Assembly: GCA_001550305.1 (NCBI GenBank)
Contig: LRTP01000842.1
Span: 1-35,453, forward strand
Reading direction: 5' to 3'
From: Streptomyces diastatochromogenes
Lineage (GTDB): Bacteria; Actinomycetota; Actinomycetes; Streptomycetales; Streptomycetaceae
DNA: 35,453 bases
In this document: positions 8,111 through 15,362 of the stretch, in pieces
Position numbering within the stretch: position 1 is the first letter of the stretch
Layout: each line of letters starts with the position of its first letter
Translations under genes and position numbers: made by a program
The notes under the pieces: model-generated
Database searches by the model: none
What the model was told of the DNA's origin: nothing
What the model saw: only the letters and a program-made list of their open reading frames with translations

Positions 8111-8379
8111 ACCGCCGAAGGACGGTCCGGGAAGCCCCGCGCGCGTCCACCGCACCGTGATCTCCTCGTCCGGCGCCCCGGCGGCGTCCCGCGCAGGTCG
8201 GGCTCCTCCCGGGCGAAGAGGCAGGTGCGCATTGGCCGTCCGCGGTGAGATGGGTGCGGTCGCAGGTGCCGCAGAAGGGGCGCGTGACAGAGGCGAGGCC
8301 GGGCATCGGGACGGTCGCACCGGTCGGTGAGCGGGACCCGCACGTCGGTGGCGACGCGACCGAACGTGTCGATGAGCAC
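8111..8379 (-). pseudogene. moaA: moaA (GTP 3',8-cyclase) remnant with core deleted
   Basis: Reading from a GTG at 8379, the product begins VLIDTFGRVATDVRVPLTDRC, the N-terminus of MoaA. The next MoaA residues, with the radical-SAM Cys-x3-Cys-x2-Cys loop, are gone. After a frame change the C-terminal cluster region follows (SVTRPFCGTCDRTHLTADGQ), then a second frame change and MRTCLFAREEPDLRG, and finally APDEEITVRW. About 330 residues have shrunk to about 85 in three frames. The gene is clearly dead. It lies directly downstream of sdaA on the same strand. The remaining stretch to 7872 holds nothing I can identify. Confidence 0.85.
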
Positions 8380-8413
8380 GGCTGCGGCCCCCTTTCCCTC
8401 TCCGTCCGCCGCC

Positions 8414-9796
8414 TCAGCACTCGATGACGTTGACGGCGAGGCCGCCACGGGCGGTCTCCTTGTACTTGACCTTCATGTCGGCGCCGGTCTCCTTCATGGT
8501 CTTGATGACCTTGTCGAGGGAGACGTGGTGGCGGCCGTCGCCCCGCAGGGCCATCCGGGCGGCGGTCACGGCCTTCACCGCGGCCATGCCGTTGCGTTCG
8601 ATGCACGGGATCTGGACCAGGCCGCCGACCGGGTCGCAGGTCAGACCCAGGTTGTGCTCCATACCGATCTCGGCGGCGTTCTCCACCTGCTCCGGGCTGC
8701 CGCCCAGCACCTCGGCGAGGCCGCCGGCGGCCATCGAGCAGGCGGCGCCGACCTCGCCCTGGCAGCCGACCTCGGCGCCCGAGATGGAGGCGTTCTCCTT
8801 GAAGAGCATGCCGATGGCGCCCGCCGCGAGCAGGAAGCGGACGATGCTCTCCTCGTCGGCGCCCGGCACGAAGTCGAGGTAGTACTTGAGCACGGCGGGG
8901 ATGATGCCCGCCGCGCCGTTCGTCGGAGCGGTCACGACCCGGCCGCCCGCGGCATTCTCCTCGTTCACCGCCATCGCGTAGAGAGTCACCCACTCCATCG
9001 CGCCGCCCGCCGGATCGCCCTCGCTGCGCAGTGACCGGGCCACCGCGGCGGCCCGGCGGCGGACCTTCAGGCCACCGGGAAGGATGCCCTCGCGGCCCAG
9101 GCCCCGGGAGACGCAGGCCTCCATGACCCGCCAGATCTCCAGCAGACCCGCGCGGATCTCCTCCTCGGTGCGCCAGGACTTCTCGTTCTCCAGCATCAAC
9201 GCGGAGATCGACAGGCCGGTCTCCCGGGAGAGTCGCAGCAGCTCGTCGCCCGTGCGGAACGGGTGGGCGAGCACGGTGTCGTCGAGCCTGATCCGGTCCG
9301 CCCCGACGGCGTCCTCGTCGACCACGAAGCCGCCGCCGAGCGAGTAGTACGTCTTCTCGAGCAGCGGCACACCGTCGGCGTCGTACGCGAAGAGGATCAT
9401 GCCGTTCGCGTGGTACGGCAGCGAGCGCCGCCGGTGCAGGACCAGCTGGTTCGAGACATCGAAGTCGATCTCGTGGGCCGGGCCGATTTCGGCACCGAGC
9501 AGGCGGATGCGCCCGGTGCTGCGGATTCGCTCGACGTCCAGATCGGCCTGGGCGACGTCGACCGTGTGCGGCTCGTTGCCCTCCAGACCCAGCAGCACGG
9601 CCTTGGGGGTGCCATGGCCGTGGCCGGTGGCGCCGAGGGAGCCGAACAGCTCCGCCCGTACGGCGGTGGTCTGGGCGAGCAGGCCGTCCTTCTTCAGCAG
9701 GGCGCCGAACATCGCAGCGGCGCGCATGGGGCCGACGGTGTGCGAGCTGGACGGGCCGATGCCGATCGAGAACAGGTCGAAGACGCTGATTGCCAC
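8414..9796 (-). CDS. sdaA: L-serine ammonia-lyase (serine dehydratase)
   Basis: SdaA converts L-serine to pyruvate and ammonia with a [4Fe-4S] cluster in the cytoplasm. The 460-residue single-chain form has the beta domain first ([18 protein letters not shown]) and the catalytic alpha domain second ([17 protein letters not shown]). Cluster cysteines are at 345 (GCQGEVG), 387 (CDPVGG) and 398 (IPCIERNG), and the chain ends in Cys460, which matches the known tail-in-mouth fourth position of bacterial SDH. The GTG start has GGAG six bases upstream. It is the last gene of the gcvH-like-glyA-sdaA operon and is the exit of the betaine pathway to central metabolism. Confidence 0.96.
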   Translation of the reverse strand: MAISVFDLFSIGIGPSSSHTVGPMRAAAMFGALLKKDGLLAQTTAVRAELFGSLGATGHGHGTPKAVLLGLEGNEPHTVDVAQADLDVERIRSTGRIRLLGAEIGPAHEIDFDVSNQLVLHRRRSLPYHANGMILFAYDADGVPLLEKTYYSLGGGFVVDEDAVGADRIRLDDTVLAHPFRTGDELLRLSRETGLSISALMLENEKSWRTEEEIRAGLLEIWRVMEACVSRGLGREGILPGGLKVRRRAAAVARSLRSEGDPAGGAMEWVTLYAMAVNEENAAGGRVVTAPTNGAAGIIPAVLKYYLDFVPGADEESIVRFLLAAGAIGMLFKENASISGAEVGCQGEVGAACSMAAGGLAEVLGGSPEQVENAAEIGMEHNLGLTCDPVGGLVQIPCIERNGMAAVKAVTAARMALRGDGRHHVSLDKVIKTMKETGADMKVKYKETARGGLAVNVIEC

Positions 9797-9865
9797 GCCA
9801 TACTCCGGGGGTTGGAGGGACGTGCCGAAAGGTCACGGGCACGCCCCCCTGCGGAAGGTTGTCGG

Positions 9866-11125
9866 TTACAGGCCGGGGTAGAGCGGGTGCTTGTCCGCCA
9901 GGGCCTTGACCCGGGTCCTGAGGGCCTCCGTGTCGTACGACGGCTTGAGCGCCTCGGCGATGACGTCGGCGACCTCGGTGAAGTCCTGGGCGGTGAAGCC
10001 GCGGGTGGCGAGGGCGGGGGTGCCGATGCGCAGGCCGGAGGTGACCATCGGCGGGCGGGGGTCGTTGGGGACGGCGTTGCGGTTGACCGTGATGCCGACC
10101 TCGTGGAGGCGGTCCTCGGCCTGCTGCCCGTCCAGCTCGGAGGCGCGCAGGTCGACCAGGATCAGGTGCACGTCCGTGCCGCCGGACAGCACGTCGACCC
10201 CGGCCTCACGGGCGTCGGCGGCCGTCAGACGCTCGGCGAGGATCCGCGCGCCCTCGACCGTACGGCGCTGCCGCTCCCTGAACTCCTCCGAGGCCGCCAC
10301 CTTGAAGGACACCGCCTTCGCCGCGATCACGTGCTCCAGGGGACCGCCCTGGAAGCCCGGGAAGACCGAGGAGTTCAGCTTCTTCGCGAACGCCTGCTTC
10401 GCCAGGATGATGCCGCCGCGCGGGCCGCCGAGCGTCTTGTGCGTCGTGGACGTGACGACGTCCGCGTACTCCACCGGGTTCGGGTGGAGCCCGGCCGCGA
10501 CCAGGCCCGCGAAGTGCGCCATGTCGACCCACAGGTACGCCCCGACCTCGTCGGCGATCCGGCGGAACTCGGCGAAGTCCAGCTGACGCGGGTACGCCGA
10601 CCAGCCCGCGATGATCACCTTCGGCCGGTGCTCCTTGGCCAGCTGCTCCAGCTCGTCCATGTCGACCCGCCCGGTCTCGGTGTCCACGTGGTAGGCGACC
10701 ACGTGGAACTGCTTGCCCGAGAAGTTGATCTTCATGCCGTGGGTGAGGTGGCCGCCGTGGGCCAGGTCCAGGCCGAGGATGGTGTCGCCGGGCTGGGCCA
10801 GCGCGAAGAGCGCGGCCTGGTTTGCGGAGGCACCCGAGTGCGGCTGGACGTTGGCGTACTCGGCGCCGAACAGCTCCTTGACCCGGTCGATCGCGATCTG
10901 CTCGGCCACGTCGACGTGCTCGCAGCCGCCGTAGTAGCGGCGGCCCGGGTAGCCCTCGGCGTACTTGTTGGTCAGGACCGAGCCCTGGGCCTCCATGACC
11001 GCGACCGGAGCGAAGTTCTCCGAGGCGATCATCTCCAGGGTGGACTGCTGACGGTGCAGCTCGGCGTCGACCGCGGCGGCGACGGCCGGGTCCAGCTCGC
11101 GCAGGGGCTGGTTGAAGAGGGTCAT
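9866..11125 (-). CDS. glyA: Serine hydroxymethyltransferase
   Basis: GlyA interconverts glycine plus 5,10-methylene-THF and serine plus THF, using PLP. The 419-residue product has the family motifs: EMIASENF at 31-38, the tyrosine pair GRRYYGG at 61-67, [10 protein letters not shown], the Asp-Met-Ala-His active site at 201-204, and [13 protein letters not shown] with PLP Lys230. The AAGGAG box seven bases before the ATG is good. Its start overlaps the stop of the GcvH-like gene (ATGA). In this setting it should run in the serine direction, consuming the glycine and methylene-THF made by sarcosine and dimethylglycine oxidation. It is probably a second copy beside a housekeeping glyA elsewhere. 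Confidence 0.97.
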   Translation of the reverse strand: MTLFNQPLRELDPAVAAAVDAELHRQQSTLEMIASENFAPVAVMEAQGSVLTNKYAEGYPGRRYYGGCEHVDVAEQIAIDRVKELFGAEYANVQPHSGASANQAALFALAQPGDTILGLDLAHGGHLTHGMKINFSGKQFHVVAYHVDTETGRVDMDELEQLAKEHRPKVIIAGWSAYPRQLDFAEFRRIADEVGAYLWVDMAHFAGLVAAGLHPNPVEYADVVTSTTHKTLGGPRGGIILAKQAFAKKLNSSVFPGFQGGPLEHVIAAKAVSFKVAASEEFRERQRRTVEGARILAERLTAADAREAGVDVLSGGTDVHLILVDLRASELDGQQAEDRLHEVGITVNRNAVPNDPRPPMVTSGLRIGTPALATRGFTAQDFTEVADVIAEALKPSYDTEALRTRVKALADKHPLYPGL

Positions 11126-11559
11126 CGACGGTCTCCTTGGGTGTGAGCGCGGTGGGCGGCATAGGCATCGGTGGACAGGGCGCCGGCGATGTTCTCGACG
11201 TGCAGCCGGAACAGCCGGCCGACGGTGCGGGGAGCGGCGTTGACGACGCCGGGGTCACCGGCCGGCGCGGTGTCGACTTCCAGAACCGCTCCCGAGGCGG
11301 GGGCGTGCGGGCCGCTCACGGAGGTCGGCGACCTGATCTCGCCACAGCTCTCCCCCGCCTCGACCGACGTGTCGACTTCGGGCAGCCGCAAGTGGACGAC
11401 GTCGCCCACGGTCTTCGCCGCGAACGCGGTGATGCCGACGGTGGGGTTGCCCTTGTCCACGACCAGCCACTCGTGGTCCCAGGTGTAACGCAGCTGCCGC
11501 GGAATGCTCAGGGCGGTCTCCCGTCGGGACGGGAGGGGGAGCCGGGGCGGGGAGATCAT
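11122..11559 (-). CDS. GcvH-like protein lacking the lipoyl lysine
   Basis: A 145-residue protein with an H-protein fold: [45 protein letters not shown], then [16 protein letters not shown] and [10 protein letters not shown]. In real GcvH the hairpin reads E-S-T-K-S-V-S and the Lys carries lipoate. Here the aligned segment reads R-S-P-T-S-V-S (residues 76-82), with Thr79 in the lysine position. The only lysines, 36 and 49, are far away. It therefore cannot be lipoylated at the usual site. The ATG at 11559 overlaps the upstream stop (ATGA) and the stop overlaps glyA, so it is translated in a coupled series. It is either a decaying gcvH or a protein with another role. No gcvT or gcvP is in the window. 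Confidence 0.8.
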   Translation of the reverse strand: MISPPRLPLPSRRETALSIPRQLRYTWDHEWLVVDKGNPTVGITAFAAKTVGDVVHLRLPEVDTSVEAGESCGEIRSPTSVSGPHAPASGAVLEVDTAPAGDPGVVNAAPRTVGRLFRLHVENIAGALSTDAYAAHRAHTQGDRR

Positions 11560-11819
11560 GAGACGGGGTCGAGCCGCACCGCGCGCTCGCCGAGCGGCCA
11601 CTGCACGTCCAGGACCTCGTACTCGTCCGCGTCGTCGAGCGCGAGCGCGTCGGCGTCGAGGTCCCCTTTGAGGAAGTCCCTGGACAGCGGCGGGCGGTCG
11701 TAGGGAGTGTGGCGCTCCTCCCCCACGACGACGATCTCGCCGTCGTAGCCCTCTGCGCGCAGTGCGCGGACCGTGCTCAGGTCTGCCGGCGACGCTCCGA
11801 CGACGGTGATGCTCCTCAT
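11556..11819 (-). pseudogene. N-terminal fragment of a FAD-dependent ferredoxin reductase
   Basis: An 87-residue ORF starting MRSITVVGASPADLSTVRAL, with GGAG five bases upstream. It continues through EIVVVGEERHTPYDRPPLSRD, the FAD-domain start of BphA4-like reductases, and stops after AVRLDPVS, where the full protein needs a further 300 residues. The dinucleotide loop normally reads G-A-S-x-A-G; here it reads G-A-S-P-A-D, so FAD binding is also damaged. The missing part corresponds to what is intact in the reductase at the right edge (34551-35453). It still sits first in the gcvH-like-glyA-sdaA operon behind an active-looking promoter, and its stop overlaps the next start, so it may persist as a leader ORF. 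Confidence 0.8.
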
Positions 11820-11868
11820 GTCGGCTCCAGACGAGGGAGTTGTCTCACATAACACAACGTCGATCGCT

Positions 11869-11907
11869 ATGCGCAACATGTTTTCCGTGGGGCCCGGGTG
11901 CTGTCAA
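11869..11907 (-). promoter_or_regulatory. Promoter and GTTGCG operator of the glyA-sdaA operon
   Basis: On the minus strand TTGACA (11902-11907) is followed after 24 bp by GTTGCGCAT (11869-11877). The same arrangement precedes purU and other genes of the island. The operator overlaps the expected -10/start region, which fits a repressor. Confidence 0.6.
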
Positions 11908-12112
11908 GAGGGAGGAGCCGCACATTAGTTCCCGAATGCGCACAGCGTTGCGCAGCTCGCAACGGAAGTGCCTGAAGGGGGCCGGAGCTCCGACGGTCGG
12001 AGCGTCGGCTCGTCCCACTGGTCCAGCAGGACGTCGCCCATGGCTTCATCGAGCCCGGCTTCGGAGGCGTCCAGGGACTGTTCGCCCCGGATGAGCTTGC
12101 CGCGGTCGGTGC

Positions 12113-12259
12113 CTCGCCGTGGCGCACCTCGGCGAACGCTTCCTCCACCCCGTCGAGCGCGATCGCCTCGGTGACGAAGTCGCCCAGACCGAAGCGGCCC
12201 TGGAGGTAGAGGTCGATCAGGGCGGGGAAGTCCCGGGAGGGCAGGCGGTCGCCGTACCG
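12113..12259 (-). pseudogene. Zinc alcohol dehydrogenase fragment, mycothiol-dependent formaldehyde dehydrogenase type
   Basis: About 49 codons read RYGDRLPSRDFPALIDLYLQ, then LGDFVTEAIALDGVEEAFAEV and a His-Gly-Glu, which is the C-terminal part of S-(hydroxymethyl)mycothiol dehydrogenase and relatives. The zinc and NAD domains are absent. Downstream a different frame reads GKLIRGEQSLDASEAG and onward, which I do not recognise. Such an enzyme would detoxify the formaldehyde made by betaine and dimethylglycine demethylation, so its presence here was probably functional once. The rest of 11908-12415 shows no other gene. Confidence 0.65.
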
Positions 12260-12415
12260 GGAGGGGCTTCCGCCGTGGCGCAGGCAGCGGCCGAGCAGAT
12301 CTCGGACCGCCTCGGCCACCTCCACCGGGTCCGAGATGCGCGGGTGGACTCCACATGTACGTCCGCCCGTCGACCGGGACGATCACTCGCGGTCGTGACA
12401 GTTGCACACCATCCC

Positions 12416-12480
12416 TTGACCAGCCGGTCACCCCCATTGGAGCATGTTGCGCATCGCCCACTACGTTGCACGATACGCAT
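12416..12480 (+). promoter_or_regulatory. purU promoter and operator
   Basis: TTGACC (12416-12421) is followed after 24 bp by GTTGCGCAT (12446-12454) and then GTTGCACGATACGCAT (12465-12480). TGCGCATCGC and ACGATACGCA form an imperfect inverted repeat (8 of 10). The layout is base-for-base comparable to that at 29167-29230. Confidence 0.65.
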
Positions 12481-12504
12481 CACCCTGACACGACGGAGGA
12501 TGCC

Positions 12505-13377
12505 ATGTCCCCTCGACCACAGCCCGGCCGCGAGTTCGTCCTCACCCTTTCGTGCCCCGACCAGGCCGGCCTCGTCCACGCCGTGACCACCTTTCTCGTG
12601 AGCCACTCCGGAAACATCCTGGAGAGCCAGCAGTTCAACGACCGGCTGCAGGACCGCTTCTTCATGCGGGTGCACTTCGACGTCTCGGATCCCGACGTCT
12701 CACTGGAGGACCTGCGCACCGGGTTCGGCCCGGTCGGCCAGGCGTACGGGATCAGCTGGCGGCTGCACGACGCCTCGACCCCGACGCGAACCCTGATCAT
12801 GGTGTCGAAGTTCGGCCACTGCCTGAACGACCTGCTCTTCCGCAAATCCACGGGCGCGCTCAACATCGAGATCCCCGCGATCGTCTCCAATCACCGCGAC
12901 TTCGAGCCGCTGGCGCAGACCTACGGTGTCCCCTTCCACCACATCCCGGTGACGAAGGAGACCAAGGCGGAGGCCGAGGCGCGACTGCTGAGCCTCGTCG
13001 ACGAACTGGACATCGACCTCGTGGTCCTCGCCCGCTACATGCAGATCCTCTCCGACGACCTGTGCAAGCAGCTCGACGGACGGGCCATCAACATCCACCA
13101 CTCCTTCCTGCCGAGTTTCAAGGGAGCACGGCCGTACGTCCAGGCTCACCAGCGAGGCGTCAAGCTCGTCGGGGCCACGGCGCACTACGTCACGCCCGAC
13201 CTCGACGAGGGCCCGATCATCGAGCAGGACGTCGTCCGCGTGGACCACTCGCGCGCCCCCGACGAGCTGGTCACCCTCGGCCGTGACGTCGAGGCCCATG
13301 TGCTCTCCCGCGCCGTGGAGTGGCACAGCGAGAGCCGTGTGCTGACCAACGGGAGCTGCACCGTGGTCTTCCGCTGA
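12505..13377 (+). CDS. purU: Formyltetrahydrofolate deformylase
   Basis: PurU hydrolyses 10-formyl-THF to formate and THF, which frees THF when C1 units are in excess. The 290-residue product has an N-terminal ACT domain (FVLTLSCPDQAGLVHAVTTF) and a C-terminal formyltransferase-fold domain. Active-site features are Asn196 and His198 in INIHHSFLPSFKGA and Asp234 in TPDLDEGPII, preceded by GALNIEIPAIVSNH. GGAGGA four bases before the ATG fixes the start. Three demethylation steps produce up to three C1 units per betaine, so a dedicated PurU beside the pathway makes sense. It has its own promoter with the island's operator. A broken second copy is at 29246. Confidence 0.97.
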   Translation: MSPRPQPGREFVLTLSCPDQAGLVHAVTTFLVSHSGNILESQQFNDRLQDRFFMRVHFDVSDPDVSLEDLRTGFGPVGQAYGISWRLHDASTPTRTLIMVSKFGHCLNDLLFRKSTGALNIEIPAIVSNHRDFEPLAQTYGVPFHHIPVTKETKAEAEARLLSLVDELDIDLVVLARYMQILSDDLCKQLDGRAINIHHSFLPSFKGARPYVQAHQRGVKLVGATAHYVTPDLDEGPIIEQDVVRVDHSRAPDELVTLGRDVEAHVLSRAVEWHSESRVLTNGSCTVVFR

Positions 13378-13388
13378 CGGGACGGGCC

Positions 13389-14086
13389 GTGCGACCACGC
13401 GAAACAACAGGTCCCGCGGTGAACGGAGTTCAGTCCGTCGACCGTGCCGTCAGCGTCCTGGAGTTCCTCGCCCAGCGTGGCGAGGCCGGTGTCAGCGAGG
13501 CCGCCGCCGAGAGCGACGTCCACAAGTCGACCGCGTTCCGCCTGCTCGGGGCGCTGGAAGCGCGCGGACTGGTCGAGCAGACGGCCGAGCGGGGCAAGTA
13601 CCGGCTCGGCTTCGGGATCGTGCGGCCGGCCGGCGCGGTCACGGGCCGCCTCGACATCACACAGCAGGGTTGGTACGCGGCCCGGGCGCGATCGGCACGC
13701 ACAACTGGGTCGGTCAACTCACCCCGGTGCACGCCACGTCGAGCGGCAAGGTCCTGCTGGCCCACCTGCCGGCGCACGAGCGCGCCGACGTGCTCACGGC
13801 GTCCGGGATGCGGAGGCTGACGCCGCACACGCTGACCGTGAGAACGAAGCTGGAGAAGAACCTCGCCGAGGCGCGGGAGCGGGGGTACGCGGTGACTCTG
13901 GAGGAGCTCGAGATCGGACTGCACGCCGTCGCCGCCCCGATCCGGGCCCGCGACGGCGAGGTCGTCGCCGCCCTGAGCGCCTCCGGCCCCGCGTACCGCT
14001 TCATCGAGGAACGCATCCACGAGCTCGCGCCCGTGCTGCTCAAGAGCGCGGCGGAGGTCAGCCGCCGGATGGGCTGTCCGGGCTGA
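13389..14086 (+). pseudogene. IclR-family regulator, disrupted copy
   Basis: From a GTG at 13389 the product has a complete winged-helix domain (NGVQSVDRAVSVLEFLAQRG, then VHKSTAFRLLGALEARGLVE) up to DITQQG. There the frame breaks. The ligand-binding domain resumes in another frame with VRGPGAIGTHNWVGQLTPVH and runs to RRMGCPG. Compared with the intact paralogue at 32483, 90 bases coding 30 residues (RPVCERL to NLYE) are replaced by two bases, a net loss of 88 bp. Outside the gap the two proteins are nearly the same. The truncated first frame could still give a DNA-binding fragment of about 100 residues. Confidence 0.92.
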
Positions 14087-14092
14087 GCCTCG

Positions 14093-14615
14093 AACGATCC
14101 GAGGGACCGTACCGACGCCGCCGCCTCGGCGCCCCAGCGGGCCGTCACCCGCACCGCGTCGAGCGTCGAGGGGACATCGTGCACCCGCAGACACCAGGCG
14201 CCCTGTGCGGCGGCGAGAACGGATACGGCCGTGGTCGCGGCGTCCCGCAGCCGTGCCGGGCGGGGTTGTCCCGTCACCGGGTCCGCCAGCAGCCGCCCCA
14301 GGAACGATTTGCGTGACGCGCCCACGAGGACGGGACGGCCCAGCGCGACGATGTCCCCGAGGCGGCCCAGCAGCTCCCCGTTGTGCCCGGACTCCTTGGC
14401 GAAGCCCAGCCCGGGGGCGATGATCAGGCGACCGGGCCGGATGCCCGCCTGCGACGCGGCCTCGATCCGCAGGCGCGGTTCGTCGACCACGTCGGTGACC
14501 ACGTCGTCATGGACGGCGTTCGCCTGCATGTCGGCGGCGTGTCCGCGCCAGTGCATCGCCACGTACGGCATGTCCGCCCGGGCCATGAGCGGCAGCATCG
14601 CGGGATAGGCGACCG
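14093..14615 (-). pseudogene. folP: Dihydropteroate synthase (folP) C-terminal remnant
   Basis: The minus frame reads PLMARADMPYVAMHWRGHAADM, then LIIAPGLGFAKESGHN, GRPVLVGASRKSFLGRL and WCLRVHDVPSTLDAVRV. These are the C-terminal half of DHPS, including the PGLGFAK phosphate loop, the SRKSFLG substrate motif and the RVHD end. The N-terminal half with the D-P/N-x-T-P-D-S-F-x-D-G motif is missing, and the frame runs on past the normal end into the IclR remnant, so the gene is truncated at both sides. It was probably a second DHPS. Between its broken 5' side and soxG lie only a repeat and a hairpin. Confidence 0.85.
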
Positions 14616-14645
14616 GCGGGCGGACCGCGCCGAGCGAAGCGAGAT

Positions 14646-14674
14646 GGGGTCCCCCCGGACGGAGTCTGGGGGAG
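14646..14674. repeat. Streptomyces-type GGGGTCCCCCC...GGGGGAG intergenic repeat
   Basis: GGGGTCCCCCC is followed by a short spacer and TCTGGGGGAG. Elements of this kind are scattered through Streptomyces intergenic DNA. A related copy is found inside the soxDA linker (18286-18307). Confidence 0.6.
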
Positions 14675-14699
14675 GGTCGAACTTGCTGCACAAAGCCTT

Positions 14700-14726
14700 G
14701 TGGGAGCCCCGTCGAGGGGCTCCCAC
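14700..14726 (-). terminator. Terminator of the DMGO-folD-sox operon
   Basis: GTGGGAGCCCC and GGGGCTCCCAC form a perfect 11 bp stem with loop GTCGA, beginning 34 bases after the soxG stop codon. It ends the long transcript that starts near 23300. Confidence 0.8.
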
Positions 14727-14759
14727 GAGGGCGACGGGGAGCAACCCCGCCGAGGTCGC

Positions 14760-15362
14760 TCAGACGTACTCCGTCGCCGCGTCCAGCAACCAGTCCGCCA
14801 GATAGCCGGCGAAGGACGAACGGACCAGTACCCAGAACCCGGCCCTGGGTTCGTCCCGGGGGACCAAAACCACCTGCGTGCGGCCCAGTGTCGTCTGGGC
14901 GCAGCGGCCGGAGCCGAAGGCCCTCGGATGCAGATCCAGCGCGCAGCCGTGCGCCAGCAGGTCGTGGGCGCGGGGACCCGTCACGAGGAGCGTGGTGCGC
15001 TGGGCGGAGACGTCCGTGACGGAGACGGGCTCGTCTCCCGCTGCCTCCCGGATCCGGCTCTCCAGGTCCCGTTCGCTGTCGGGCGTGCCGACCAGCAGCC
15101 ATTCGTCCGGGCCGAGCCACAGCACGGTCAATTCCCCGGCGCGTACGACGGTGTTGGGTTCGAGGGGCAGTTGCAGGCCCAGCGCGAGCCCGACGGCGTC
15201 CGCCGCCGCTCCCTTGGCGTCGAGGCGCACGTTGATCTGGGCCAGGAAGGGCAGTTCGGCCAGCCGGATCGCGCCCCCTGACGTGCGGGTCACGGCGGCC
15301 AGGCGGTCCGCGACCTGGGACAAGGGGCTGCGGGGCGGGGCGGTCAGGGCGGTGTCAGCCAT
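14760..15362 (-). CDS. soxG: Sarcosine oxidase gamma subunit
   Basis: SoxG is the small structural subunit of heterotetrameric sarcosine oxidase. The 200-residue product has the expected features: SPLSQVADRLAAVTRTSGGA, the ELPFLAQINVRLD strand, VLWLGPDEWLLVG, VSVTDVSAQRTTLLVTGP and HPRAFGSGRCAQTTLGRTQV. The family resembles the aminomethyltransferase fold but has no active site of its own. Its start overlaps the end of soxDA by eight bases, with GAGGGAG inside the upstream gene as ribosome binding site, so the two are coupled. Length is normal. Confidence 0.95.
   Translation of the reverse strand: MADTALTAPPRSPLSQVADRLAAVTRTSGGAIRLAELPFLAQINVRLDAKGAAADAVGLALGLQLPLEPNTVVRAGELTVLWLGPDEWLLVGTPDSERDLESRIREAAGDEPVSVTDVSAQRTTLLVTGPRAHDLLAHGCALDLHPRAFGSGRCAQTTLGRTQVVLVPRDEPRAGFWVLVRSSFAGYLADWLLDAATEYV

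Noticed and set aside
7878..9842. A 654-codon minus-strand frame across sdaA
   Set aside because: It is in the wrong frame relative to SdaA; only its end overlaps a true moaA fragment, which is annotated separately.
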